A stretch of DNA of 64,000 bases, taken from assembly GCF_051307045.1 (NCBI RefSeq), contig NZ_CP150452.1, positions 2,356,001-2,420,000 of the forward strand, in the 5' to 3' direction. The position numbers and the translations under genes were made by a program. The notes under the pieces were generated by a model. The model was not told the DNA's origin and searched no databases. It saw only the letters and a program-made list of their open reading frames with translations. Positions 8,194 to 17,319 of the stretch are shown in pieces. Source of the DNA: Dryocola sp031988645. Lineage in GTDB: Bacteria; Pseudomonadota; Gammaproteobacteria; Enterobacterales; Enterobacteriaceae. Positions within the stretch are counted from its first letter, which is position 1. Every line of letters begins with the position of its first letter.

Positions 8194-8322
8194 CGTTTCC
8201 AGAATAAAGTATTTATCCGCTACGGAACGAATGTTACGAAAGAAGAACATATATCAAAAAAAGCAGAGGCTACGGCAGTAATCAACAGCAGCTATAGAGA
8301 GGGTATCTCAAGTAGCAATTAA
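8194..8322 (+). other. Open frame without start, possible gene remnant
   Basis: Forty-two sense codons (RFQNKVFIRYGTNVTKEE and on to SSYREG) lie between stops directly after the relic lipoprotein gene. There is no start codon with an RBS, and I do not recognise the product. It could be the tail of another lost gene of the same accessory cluster or chance. Confidence 0.25.
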
Positions 8323-8374
8323 GCCCCTGATATGTTCTGTCCAATAATATCGGTCCAGTCCAGACAAGGGGCTT
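8321..8374. terminator. Long hairpin between the relic cluster and rluB
   Basis: AAGCCCCT (8321-8328) pairs with AGGGGCTT (8367-8374) across a 38-base loop region. It lies between convergent genes 20 bases past the rluB stop and may end rluB transcription, but no long T-run follows on either strand. Confidence 0.35.
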
Positions 8375-8393
8375 TATACAATCGATTGAATCT

Positions 8394-9276
8394 TTAGCTG
8401 TTTCGCCCGCCGGGACGACGACCGCCGCCGGTGACCTGCGTGTGACGCTTAACAGCGCGACGAATCTGGTTCGCCTTCATACGACGACGATCTTTTTCCA
8501 CCGCCACTTTACTTGCCGTTTCGGGCGGCAGCTCTACCAGCGTGCGCAGATAGTTGGTCTGCGCCAGATCTAACTCGGTGTAACCACCGCGCGGCAAACC
8601 TTTTGGCAGCTGAATATCGCCGTAGCGGACGCGAATCAGACGGCTGACCTGCACGCCAACCGCTTCCCAGAGACGACGAACCTCACGGTTACGGCCTTCG
8701 GTCAGCGTCACGTTGTACCACTGGTTGATGCCTTCGCCGCCGGTGAATTTGATGGTTTTAAACGCCGCCGGACCATCTTCAAGCTGAACGCCACGCGCCA
8801 GCTGTTTCACTTTGTCATCGTCAACCTGACCAAACACGCGCACGGCGTATTCGCGTTCAACTTCACGGCTTGGGTGCATCAGACGGTTAGCCAGTTCGCC
8901 ATCGGTGGTGAACAGCAGCAGGGCCACAGGTATTAACATCCAGACGGCCCACGGCAATCCAGCGCGCGCCGCGCAGCTTCGGCAGGCGATCAAACACCGT
9001 TGGACGGCCTTCAGGATCGTTGCGGGTGCACAGCTCGCCTTCCGGCTTGTAGTAAGCCAGCACGCGGCAAATCTGCTCGGCGGATTCTTTAATAGAGATC
9101 AGGTGGCCGTCGATACGAATTTTCAGGGCCTGAGTCACTTCAACACGGTCGCCCAGCGTGGCAATTTTGCCGTCGACGCTGACGCGGCCTGCAGAAATAA
9201 TGGTTTCGATTTCACGGCGTGAACCGTGGCCGGCGCGAGCCAGCACTTTTTGTAACTTTTCGCTCTTATCGCTCAT
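8394..9276 (-). CDS. rluB: 23S rRNA pseudouridine(2605) synthase RluB (apparent frameshift)
   Basis: RsuA-type pseudouridine synthase. The N-terminal half (MSDKSEKLQKVLARAGHGSRR) is an S4-like RNA-binding domain; the catalytic GRLDVNT motif with its aspartate is intact. Directly after it the frame shifts: the coding strand reads TGTGGCCCTGCTG where TGTGGCCTGCTG would continue GLLLFTTDGELANRLMHPS. Removing one base at 8921-8923 (GGG on the plus strand) gives one 293-residue protein, the usual length. The extra base is in a GGCC site, as in eight other genes here, so I treat it as a probable sequence error. The C-terminal tail is basic and glycine-rich. Confidence 0.88.
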
Positions 9277-9660
9277 TGAGCTTCCTCGGGTGTCGCCTTC
9301 ACAGGCGTCTGATATACTTTATGAAACAATGAGTTAACACCAAAAGTAAATTAACTCACTGATATGTAACTATTTCATTGCACACAACATGTCATGCAGG
9401 CCGTCACGCACAATGGTTCGTGGGCGGGACATACTACACGAATTTTAGATTAAATGGTTCATCAAGTTTGATGCGTATTTTTTCAGAGGCCCTGTGGCAG
9501 GCCAGAGGGACTTTCTTATCAGGCGAGACAGGACGGCAAAATCAGATTTTGCTAAATCAATTTCTGTTGCCCTGAAACGTGCTGCGCATAAACTATCCAG
9601 ACACGCGGATATAACACCTAAACCATGGTTTGGCTGTTATCAACAGGGAAAGTTTTCTGT

Positions 9661-10470
9661 ATGGATATTGCACTGCTTAACAAAGGGTGGAACAGAAGCT
9701 GGTCAGATACGATGGTCAATCTGGAAGCCCGAAAACTGGTCGAAACGGCAAACAGGCTGTCAGCTTTTCATCTGCATAATGGCCTGATACGCATAAAGTT
9801 TGTCGAAGAGATAAAACAGGTCGTCGAACACCAATTCGCCGCGGCACGACGAGCCAGAACAGACGAGGAGTGCATGATATGCATCAGGAATCTGCGGGCT
9901 GAAACGGAAAATCTCCGGGAACAGGATCGTCTGTTAAGAACCAGAGCCGCGCAGCTTTATGCGAAGGTGGAGTTTATCCGGGAAAATAACAAAATCGTCG
10001 GCTATGTGATTTCAGCTGTAAATGTGGCGCTATCAGGTTTGGTACTCTTTGGTGGGTTTGTGATGCTATCCACAATGGGACCAACAGGCGCACTAGCTGG
10101 CGCTGTCCTGATTATTGATGGAATTAACGGATTAACCAGGGAGGCGATGAACTTTGAACAGCCACCGGGTCATATACCTTCACAGGGTATTGTTGCAGAT
10201 TCAGTAATGCAAACGGCCCGGTTTATGGGATTCAGTCCCCAAAATGGTCTGGCTTTTTATAATGCGGTCACACTCAGTGCCAATATCTATAGCATCATTG
10301 GTCTCACACGAAAACCGGAAGCATGGAGGTTATTTAAATGGATACCTCATGATTATTACCGTAAGGTCAACACGATGAGCAGACCTAAGCTAACAATGAA
10401 GATTGCGGGTCAGGGTGTAAAAGCAAAAGTGATTTTCGATCTTTTAACGATGGATAACGAAAACAGTTAA
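9661..10470 (+). CDS. DUF4225-like membrane protein
   Basis: A 269-residue protein resembling the DUF4225 family (recognised by overall pattern: MDIALLNKGWNRSWSDTMVN start, then VNTMSRPKLTMKI near the end; not searched). The N-terminal 110 residues are mostly helical and charged; two hydrophobic segments lie at about 112-136 and 142-158. Start at 9661 is preferred over an in-frame ATG at 9625 because AGGGAAAG lies upstream and it matches the family N-terminus. Function is unknown. It has no E. coli counterpart between rluB and yciO and is convergent, with a four-base overlap, with a small membrane protein gene, so the two may be a functional pair. The 9277-9660 interval contains no supported gene. 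Confidence 0.65.
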   Translation: MDIALLNKGWNRSWSDTMVNLEARKLVETANRLSAFHLHNGLIRIKFVEEIKQVVEHQFAAARRARTDEECMICIRNLRAETENLREQDRLLRTRAAQLYAKVEFIRENNKIVGYVISAVNVALSGLVLFGGFVMLSTMGPTGALAGAVLIIDGINGLTREAMNFEQPPGHIPSQGIVADSVMQTARFMGFSPQNGLAFYNAVTLSANIYSIIGLTRKPEAWRLFKWIPHDYYRKVNTMSRPKLTMKIAGQGVKAKVIFDLLTMDNENS

Positions 10471-10781
10471 TCCTTGCTAATTTTTCGGTAACGCCAGGAC
10501 TTGTATGAAAGTATTGGCGGCTGCGCGAGCGACATTATTATAATCCCCACAAAAATCGCCAGCCCCCACGCTAATGCTCTGACAGGTGAACTGAATACGA
10601 CAAGTAGCAATAAGATTGCGATACAAACAACAGAAACCCAGAGTAGCGTACTAAATCGCCGGGCGAGATCATTGATAGCTTCCTCAAGAGTCCCGCCATA
10701 GCTCTCTATATTATTTTTTATCTTTTGCAAATCCGACGGCGTGAAGCCAGAATCCAACAAAGCCGCCTCAGTAACAATCAT
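10467..10781 (-). CDS. Small two-helix membrane protein, unknown function
   Basis: A 104-residue protein with two transmembrane segments (about 46-64 and 68-86), an N-terminal soluble part (SGFTPSDLQKIKNNIE) and a basic C-terminal tail. Start at 10781 is chosen because AAGGAAG precedes it; an in-frame ATG at 10841 has no such site. Its stop overlaps the stop of the DUF4225-like gene on the other strand. I do not recognise a family. The 10782-11000 interval upstream shows only a possible promoter region. Confidence 0.6.
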   Translation of the reverse strand: MIVTEAALLDSGFTPSDLQKIKNNIESYGGTLEEAINDLARRFSTLLWVSVVCIAILLLLVVFSSPVRALAWGLAIFVGIIIMSLAQPPILSYKSWRYRKISKD

Positions 10782-11000
10782 GCTCTTGCTTCCTTTATGC
10801 ATAAAACAGGCTTCCCGGCTGCCGATTAACTGCACGATCATACTAATGAATTTTCACCTGTTCCAGGCAAAATCCTTTCCGTGATTCTGAAAAAGATAGC
10901 CGTGCACATTTTTATTACCCGACCGTTCCCAGCAAGCGTGGATAGTTAAACCTGATGATTAAGTGGAATAATGGGGCTTGCACCCCATTTTGGACCGCGG

Positions 11001-11621
11001 TTATAAGAAAGGTTTAACGTCGCCTACCCCTTCACGCACCACGACCGGAGAATCATCCGTTAAATCGATGACCGTCGTTGGCTGCTGGCCAAGATAGCCG
11101 CCGTGGATCACCAGATCGACCACCTTTTCGAGGCGATCTTTAATCTCTTCCGGATCGGACTCGGTAAACTCGCTGCCCGGCAGCATCAAGGAGGTTGACA
11201 GCATCGGTTCGCCAAGCACCTCAAGCAGCATCAGCGCTATTGGGTTAGACGGGACGCGCAGGCCGATGGTTTTACGCTTTTCCTGCAGCAGGCGTCGCGG
11301 AACTTCCTTCGTGCCTTTAAGAATAAAGGTGTAGTTGCCCGGCGTGTTGTTTTTAATTAAGCGAAACGCCGAGTTATCGACAAACGCATAGGTCGAAAGC
11401 TCGGACAAATCGCGGCACATCAGCGTGAAGTTGTGCCCGTCCGGCAGGTGACGAATGCGGCAAATGCGTTCCATCGCCGCTTTATCTTCCAGCTTGCAGC
11501 CCAGCGCGTAGCCGGAATCGGTCGGATAGACAATGACGCCGCCCTTGCGGACGATTTCCACGGCCTGGTTAATCAGGCGCTGCTGCGGGTTATCCGGATG
11601 AATATAGAAAAACTGACTCAT
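11001..11621 (-). CDS. yciO: YciO, YrdC/Sua5-domain protein
   Basis: A 206-residue YrdC-fold protein identical in length to E. coli YciO. It shares the nucleotide- and RNA-binding fold of the threonylcarbamoyl-AMP synthase TsaC, with the conserved GGVIVYPTDSGYALGCKL segment and the TIGLRVPSNPIALMLLE strand, but YciO does not replace TsaC in E. coli and its physiological role is uncertain. The ATG at 11621 follows GAGAGGGCAG and overlaps the rnm stop codon (ATGA), so it is the second gene of an rnm-yciO operon. Confidence 0.92.
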   Translation of the reverse strand: MSQFFYIHPDNPQQRLINQAVEIVRKGGVIVYPTDSGYALGCKLEDKAAMERICRIRHLPDGHNFTLMCRDLSELSTYAFVDNSAFRLIKNNTPGNYTFILKGTKEVPRRLLQEKRKTIGLRVPSNPIALMLLEVLGEPMLSTSLMLPGSEFTESDPEEIKDRLEKVVDLVIHGGYLGQQPTTVIDLTDDSPVVVREGVGDVKPFL

Positions 11622-12500
11622 ACTGCCCTCTCTTTTGCGATGAGGCTGTTTCCCCACTCTCGCCATACTGGCTCAACGCCCGCTGGCAACCATAGCTTGC
11701 GTCCCAGCTCTATCCACGAACAGGGCTGATGGAAATCAGAGCCCTGCGAGGCCAGCAGGTTAAACTGCCGGGCATAGCCCGCAAGTACGGTTCTTTCGTT
11801 GGGGGCTTGCTGACACTGCGCAACTTCCATGGCATCGCCACCACTTTGCGCAAACTGCGCCAGCAATCTTTTCAGCCATTTTGCGGTCAGGTCATAGCGG
11901 CCTGGATGCGCCAGCACCGCCTGCCCGCCGGAATGATGAATGACATCAATAGCTTGTTCTATTGTACACCACTGCGGCGGAACGTATCCGGTTTTCCCTT
12001 TCGCAAGGTACTTCTTAAAGACGTCCGCCATCGTACCGGCTTTACCGCATTCGACCAGAAAACGTGCGAAATGCCCGCGAGTTATCGCCCCGCCGTTCGC
12101 ATGACGCAGCGCGCCCTCAAGCGCGCCGGGAATACGGGCTTTATCGAGCCTGTCGGCAATCATTTCAGCACGCAGGTTACGGCGCGCGTTTTGTTCCGCC
12201 AGCAACGTCACCATTTCCGGATGATGTTCATCAATGCCCAGGCCGACGATATGTATCTCGTGATTCTCCCAGACGGTTGATATTTCCACGCCGCTGATCA
12301 ACCGTAAGGGGAGCTGTTTATCAGCGATTTCAGCCCGCGCCGCCGGCAGGGCCCGCTACGGTGTCGTGATCGGTAATGGCAAGAATGCCGACGCGATTAT
12401 CCACCGCACGCTGTACCAGCGCCTGGGGGGTTAAAAGGCCATCTGAGGCGGTGGTATGGCTGTGCAGGTCGTAAATCACCGCAAGGGTAGGTTCGCTCAA
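11618..12500 (-). CDS. rnm: 5'-3' exoribonuclease Rnm (YciV/TrpH), apparent frameshift
   Basis: PHP-domain nuclease, known in E. coli as Rnm, which matures the 5' end of 5S and other rRNAs. Metal-binding PHP motifs are all present: DLHSHTTASDG, ITDHDT, LAHPGRYD and GSDFHQP. The frame breaks right after ITDHDTVAG, where GGGCCCTG stands for GGGCCTG (12349-12354); removing one base gives 293 residues, exactly the E. coli length. The start is taken as TTG at 12500 with GGAG upstream, giving a leader SEPTLAVIYDLHSH like the E. coli protein; the ATG at 12542 adds 14 unrelated residues. Divergent from the trp promoter. Confidence 0.87.
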
Positions 12501-12576
12501 ATTGGCTCCGGAACTGTTAAAAAAATGAAAAACACCGTTCATGATAGCGATATTCGCCGCTAACTAAAAATCGCTA

Positions 12577-12610
12577 TTGACTTTATATCCATGAACCAGT
12601 TAACTAGTAC
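12577..12610 (+). promoter_or_regulatory. trp promoter and TrpR operator
   Basis: The -35 TTGACT (12577-12582) and -10 TTAACT (12600-12605) are 17 bases apart. The palindromic operator CCAGTTAACTAGTAC overlaps the -10 exactly as in E. coli, and the following CGCAAGTTCACG initial transcribed region is also conserved. TrpR with tryptophan would block polymerase here. Confidence 0.92.
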
Positions 12611-12639
12611 GCAAGTTCACGCAAGAAAGGTATCTGAAA

Positions 12640-12687
12640 ATGAAAGCGATTCTCAACCTGCACAACAGCTGGTGGCGCACTTCCTGA
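12640..12687 (+). CDS. trpL: trp leader peptide
   Basis: A 15-residue peptide, MKAILNLHNSWWRTS, with the two adjacent tryptophan codons (12670-12675) that sense charged tRNA-Trp. E. coli has a 14-residue equivalent ending WWRTS. It precedes the attenuator hairpin by about 45 bases and sets trp operon readthrough. Confidence 0.95.
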   Translation: MKAILNLHNSWWRTS

Positions 12688-12733
12688 AACGGGCAGTGTC
12701 ATCGCTATGGCTGTTAACCAGCCCGGATACCTG

Positions 12734-12760
12734 GCCCGCCATCGAAGCGGGCTTTTTTTT
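12734..12760 (+). terminator. trp attenuator terminator
   Basis: GCCCGC (12734-12739) pairs with GCGGGC (12747-12752) and is followed by eight T residues. It is the 3:4 hairpin of the attenuator, 25 bases ahead of trpE. Confidence 0.93.
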
Positions 12761-12784
12761 GAACAAAATAACTGAGAGCAAACC

Positions 12785-14347
12785 ATGCACACACAAAAAC
12801 CAGCGCTCGAATTACTGACCAAAGACGCGCCGTACCGGGATAACCCTACCGCCGTATTCCACCAGCTGTGCGGCGCACGCCCGGCGACGCTGCTGCTTGA
12901 GTCTGCCGACATCGACAGCAAAGATGATTTAAAAAGCCTGCTGCTGGTAGACAGCGCGCTGCGTATTACCGCCCTGGGTGACACTGTCACCATTCAGGCG
13001 CTCTCAGACAACGGTTCCGCCTTGCTGGATTTGCTGGACGCCGCGCTGCCGGCTGGCGTACAGAACGAACGTCTGCCGCAGGGCCGCGTACTTCATTTCC
13101 CTGCCGTCAGCCAGCTGCTGGATGAAGACGCGCGTCTGTGTTCGCTTTCCGTGTTCGACGCCTTCCGCCTGATGCAGGAGCTCGTCAGCGTGCCGGAAAA
13201 CGAGCGCGAGGCGATGTTCTTCGGCGGCCTGTTCGCCTATGACCTGGTCGCAGGCTTTGAAGATTTGCCCGCCCTAAGCCAGGACAACCGCTGCCCGGAC
13301 TACTGCTTCTACCTGGCTGAAACGCTGCTGGTTATCGATCATCAGAAAAAGCAGACCCGCATTCAGGCAAGCCTGTTCACCCCTTCCGCATCAGAGAAAA
13401 CGCGCCTGCTGCAACGCACCGAGCAGCTGTGCCGTCAGCTGCAGGAAGCGCCTGCCGCGCTGCCGGTGCAGAAAGTTGAGCATATGAGCTGCGAATGCAA
13501 TCAGAGCGACGAAGAGTACGGCGCCGTAGTCCGTCATATGCAAAAAGCGATTCGCGCCGGAGAAATCTTCCAGGTGGTGCCTTCCCGCCGCTTCTCGCTG
13601 CCTTGCCCTTCCCCGCTGGCGGCCTATCAGACGCTGAAGAAAAGCAATCCAAGCCCTTATATGTTCTTTATGCAGGACAATGATTTTACTTTGTTTGGCG
13701 CATCGCCTGAGAGCTCGCTGAAATACGACGCCGCCTCGCGCCAGATCGAAATCTACCCCATCGCCGGCACCCGTCCTCGCGGCCGCCGCGCGGACGGCTC
13801 GCTCGACCGCGATCTCGACAGCCGTTTTGAACTCGAAATGCGTACCGACCATAAAGAGATGTCCGAGCATCTTATGCTGGTAGATCTTGCGCGTAACGAC
13901 CTGGCGCGCATCTGCACGCCGGGCAGCCGCTACGTTGCGGACCTTACTAAAGTCGACCGTTATTCATTCGTCATGCACCTGGTTTCACGGGTGGTGGGCG
14001 AGCTGCGTAACGATCTGGACGTGCTGCACGCTTACCGCGCCTGCATGAACATGGGCACGCTTAGCGGCGCGCCGAAAGTTCGCGCGATGCAGCTGATTGC
14101 CAAAGCGGAAGGCGTGCGCCGCGGCAGCTACGGCGGCGCGGTGGGTTATTTCACCGCCCATGGCGATCTGGATACCTGCATCGTGATTCGCTCCGCCTAC
14201 GTAGAGGACGGCATTGCCACCGTTCAGGCTGGCGCTGGCGTGGTGCTCGACTCCGTACCACAGTCCGAAGCGGACGAAACCCGTAATAAAGCCCGCGCTG
14301 TACTGCGCGCTATTGCCACCGCGCACCATGCAAAGGAGATTTTCTGA
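12785..14347 (+). CDS. trpE: Anthranilate synthase component I
   Basis: A 520-residue chorismate-binding enzyme that makes anthranilate with TrpG. The LLES element at 37-40 belongs to the tryptophan feedback site. The chorismate domain carries IAGTRPRGRR, DHKEMSEHLMLVDLARND and the GTLSGAPKVRAM block. First structural gene of the operon, 24 bases after the attenuator; its stop overlaps the trpGD start (TGATGG at 14345-14350). Full length and intact. Confidence 0.97.
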   Translation: MHTQKPALELLTKDAPYRDNPTAVFHQLCGARPATLLLESADIDSKDDLKSLLLVDSALRITALGDTVTIQALSDNGSALLDLLDAALPAGVQNERLPQGRVLHFPAVSQLLDEDARLCSLSVFDAFRLMQELVSVPENEREAMFFGGLFAYDLVAGFEDLPALSQDNRCPDYCFYLAETLLVIDHQKKQTRIQASLFTPSASEKTRLLQRTEQLCRQLQEAPAALPVQKVEHMSCECNQSDEEYGAVVRHMQKAIRAGEIFQVVPSRRFSLPCPSPLAAYQTLKKSNPSPYMFFMQDNDFTLFGASPESSLKYDAASRQIEIYPIAGTRPRGRRADGSLDRDLDSRFELEMRTDHKEMSEHLMLVDLARNDLARICTPGSRYVADLTKVDRYSFVMHLVSRVVGELRNDLDVLHAYRACMNMGTLSGAPKVRAMQLIAKAEGVRRGSYGGAVGYFTAHGDLDTCIVIRSAYVEDGIATVQAGAGVVLDSVPQSEADETRNKARAVLRAIATAHHAKEIF

Positions 14348-15942
14348 TGGCTGACATTCTGCTGCTCGATAACATCGACTCATTTACCTATAACCTGGCA
14401 GATCAGCTGCGCGCCAACGGGCACAACGTGGTTATCTATCGCAACCATGTTCCGGCGCAGACCTTAATTGAACGCCTTGAAACGATGGATAACCCGGTCC
14501 TGATGCTCTCTCCGGGTCCGGGCGCGCCGAGCGAGGCCGGCTGCATGCCGGAACTGCTGACCCGTCTGCGCGGCAAACTGCCGATCATCGGCATCTGCCT
14601 GGGCCATCAGGCGATTGTCGAAGCCTACGGCGGTTATGTCGGCCAGGCAGGAGAGATCCTGCACGGCAAAGCCTCGACCATTTCTCACGACGGCGAAGCC
14701 ATGTTTGCCGGCCTGCCGAATCCGCTGCCGGTCGCCCGCTACCATTCGCTGGTCGGCAGCAATATTCCCGCGGGCTTAACCATCAACGCGCATTTTGACG
14801 GCATGGTGATGGCCGTGCGTCACGACGCCGACCGCGTGTGCGGCTTCCAGTTCCACCCGGAATCCATCCTGACGACCCAGGGCGCACGTCTGCTGGAGCA
14901 AACCCTCGACTGGGCGCTGCTGAAGTTAAAACAAACCAATACGCTGCAGCCGATTCTGGACAAGCTGTACCAGGCGCAAACGCTGAGCCGCGAAGAGAGC
15001 CATCAGCTTTTCTCGGCCATCGTGCGCGGCGAGCTGAAGCCAGAACAGCTGGCCGCCGCGCTGGTGAGCATGAAGGTGCGCGGCGAGCATCCGAATGAAA
15101 TCGCCGGCGCCGCATCCGCCCTGCTGGAGGCCGCAGCGCCGTTCCCAAGCCCGGACTACCCCTTTGCGGATATCGTCGGCACCGGCGGCGACGGCAGCAA
15201 CAGTATCAATATCTCTACCGCCAGCGCATTTGTCGCGGCGGCGGTAGGAATGAAGGTGGCGAAACACGGCAACCGCAGCGTTTCCAGCCGCTCGGGCTCT
15301 TCGGATTTGCTGGCGGCCTTTGGCATCAATCTGGATATGAGCGCCGAAACCTCCCGCCAGGCGCTGGATGATTTGGGCGTGTGCTTCCTGTTCGCTCCGA
15401 AATACCACACCGGCTTCCGCCATGCCATGCCGGTGCGCCAGCAGTTAAAAACCCGCACCCTGTTTAACGTGTTAGGGCCTCTGATTAACCCGGCTCACCC
15501 GCCGCTGGCGCTGATTGGCGTTTACAGCGCGGAGCTGGTGCTGCCGATTGCCGAAACGCTGCGCGTTCTGGGTTACAAACGTGCGGCCGTGGTGCACAGC
15601 GGCGGCATGGATGAGGTTTCATTACATGCGCCGACGCAGGTGGCGGAACTTATCGACGGCGATATTAAAAGCTATCAGCTGACCGCCGAAGACTTCGGCC
15701 TCCCGGCCTACCATCAGGATCAGCTTGCGGGCGGCACGCCGGAAGAAAACCGTGACATTCTCACCCGCCTGCTACAAGGTAAAGGAGAGATGGCCCATGA
15801 GTCAGCCGTGGCGGCGAACGTAGCTATGCTTATGCGCCTGCACGGCAAGGAAGATCTCAAAGCAAACGCACAACAGGTGCTGAACGTATTGCGCAGCGGT
15901 GCGGCTTATGACCGCGTTACGCTACTTGCAGCAAGAGGATAA
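14347..15942 (+). CDS. trpGD: Fused anthranilate synthase glutaminase / anthranilate phosphoribosyltransferase
   Basis: A 531-residue bifunctional protein, the fusion typical of enteric bacteria. Residues 1-195 are a class I glutamine amidotransferase with nucleophile C84 in GICLGHQAI and the His-Glu pair in FHPESI. Residues about 200-531 are the phosphoribosyltransferase, with GTGGDGSNSINIST (PRPP loop) and KHGNRSVSSRSGSSD. It joins TrpE for the first step and alone does the second step of tryptophan synthesis. Start overlaps the trpE stop; trpCF follows after three bases. Confidence 0.97.
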   Translation: MADILLLDNIDSFTYNLADQLRANGHNVVIYRNHVPAQTLIERLETMDNPVLMLSPGPGAPSEAGCMPELLTRLRGKLPIIGICLGHQAIVEAYGGYVGQAGEILHGKASTISHDGEAMFAGLPNPLPVARYHSLVGSNIPAGLTINAHFDGMVMAVRHDADRVCGFQFHPESILTTQGARLLEQTLDWALLKLKQTNTLQPILDKLYQAQTLSREESHQLFSAIVRGELKPEQLAAALVSMKVRGEHPNEIAGAASALLEAAAPFPSPDYPFADIVGTGGDGSNSINISTASAFVAAAVGMKVAKHGNRSVSSRSGSSDLLAAFGINLDMSAETSRQALDDLGVCFLFAPKYHTGFRHAMPVRQQLKTRTLFNVLGPLINPAHPPLALIGVYSAELVLPIAETLRVLGYKRAAVVHSGGMDEVSLHAPTQVAELIDGDIKSYQLTAEDFGLPAYHQDQLAGGTPEENRDILTRLLQGKGEMAHESAVAANVAMLMRLHGKEDLKANAQQVLNVLRSGAAYDRVTLLAARG

Positions 15943-15945
15943 GAA

Positions 15946-17307
15946 ATGCAGGACACCGTATTAACGAAAATCGTCGCGGATAAGGCGATTTGGGTTGAAG
16001 CGCGTAAAAAGCAGCAGCCCCTGGCAAGTTTTCAGAATGAAGTCACCCCTGCCACACGCAGCTTTTATCATGCGCTGCAGGGCGCGCGTACCGCGTTTAT
16101 CCTTGAATGCAAAAAGGCGTCCCCTTCTAAAGGCGTAATTCGCGATGATTTTGACCCGGCGCGCATTGCCGGTGTTTACAAACACTACGCCTCCGCGGTT
16201 TCCGTTTTGACCGACGAGAAATATTTTCAGGGCAGCTTTGATTTTCTGCCCATCGTTAGCGGCATCGTGACCCAGCCGGTGCTGTGCAAAGATTTTATTA
16301 TCGACGCCTACCAGATTTACCTGGCGCGTTTTTATCAGGCCGATGCCTGCCTGCTGATGCTTTCCGTGCTTGATGACGACCATTATCGCCAGCTTGCCGC
16401 CGTGGCGCATAGCCTGAATATGGGCGTGCTGACGGAGGTCAGCAACGAAGAAGAGCTCGAGCGGGCCATCGCGCTGGAAGCCAAAGTCGTCGGCATTAAC
16501 AACCGCGACCTGCGCGATCTGTCCATCGACCTGAATCGCACGCGCCAGCTCGCTCCGCGCCTTACGCACGGCGTGACGGTGATTAGCGAATCCGGCATCA
16601 GCACCTACGGTCAGATCCGCGAGCTGAGCCATTTTGCCAACGGATTCCTGATAGGCTCGGCGTTGATGGGCGAAGACGATCTTAACGCGGCGGTACGCCG
16701 CGTCACGCTCGGCGAAAACAAAATTTGCGGCCTGACGCGTCCACAAGACGCTCGCGCGGCGCATGAAGCCGGGGCGATTTACGGCGGGCTGATTTTTGTG
16801 CCGACCTCCCCGCGTTTTGTCAGCGATGAAGCAGCCGCGTCGGTCATGGCCGCAGCTCCGCTGCGCTACGTGGGCGTCTTCCGCAATGCGCCGGTTAGCG
16901 AAGTAGCACAGAAGGCCGCGCGTTTTACGCTTTGCGCGGTGCAGCTTCACGGCGACGAAGACCAGCCGTACATTGACGAACTACGCGCTGAATTAGCGGA
17001 TAACGTACAAATCTGGAAGGCGCTGAGCGTGCAGGAATCTCTGCCCGAACGCAATTTAAACCACGTCGATAAATACGTCTTCGACAACGGCCAGGGCGGC
17101 ACGGGCCAGAGTTTCGACTGGTCGCTGCTGGCGGGCCAGAAGCTCGATAACGTGCTTCTCGCCGGCGGCCTGGGCGCCGACAACTGCGTGGAAGCGGCTA
17201 ATACCGGCTGCGCGGGACTGGACTTCAACTCTGGCGTGGAAAGCGCGCCGGGCATTAAAGATGCTAACAAGCTGGCGGCCGTGTTTCAGACGCTGCGGGC
17301 TTACTAA
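15946..17307 (+). CDS. trpCF: Fused indole-3-glycerol-phosphate synthase / phosphoribosylanthranilate isomerase
   Basis: A 453-residue bifunctional TIM-barrel pair. The N-terminal synthase half has FILECKKASPSKG with its catalytic lysine and VVGINNRDL; the C-terminal isomerase half begins near residue 256 with NKICGLTRPQDAR, carrying the catalytic cysteine, and has VQLHGDED and LAGGLGADNC. The isomerase acts before the synthase in the pathway even though it is encoded second. The gene is intact and lies three bases behind trpGD. Confidence 0.97.
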   Translation: MQDTVLTKIVADKAIWVEARKKQQPLASFQNEVTPATRSFYHALQGARTAFILECKKASPSKGVIRDDFDPARIAGVYKHYASAVSVLTDEKYFQGSFDFLPIVSGIVTQPVLCKDFIIDAYQIYLARFYQADACLLMLSVLDDDHYRQLAAVAHSLNMGVLTEVSNEEELERAIALEAKVVGINNRDLRDLSIDLNRTRQLAPRLTHGVTVISESGISTYGQIRELSHFANGFLIGSALMGEDDLNAAVRRVTLGENKICGLTRPQDARAAHEAGAIYGGLIFVPTSPRFVSDEAAASVMAAAPLRYVGVFRNAPVSEVAQKAARFTLCAVQLHGDEDQPYIDELRAELADNVQIWKALSVQESLPERNLNHVDKYVFDNGQGGTGQSFDWSLLAGQKLDNVLLAGGLGADNCVEAANTGCAGLDFNSGVESAPGIKDANKLAAVFQTLRAY

Positions 17308-17319
17308 GGAAAAATAATC

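Noticed and set aside
15961..16950. Minus-strand open frame of 329 codons opposite trpCF
   Set aside because: Shadow of trpCF, which is fully conserved on the other strand.
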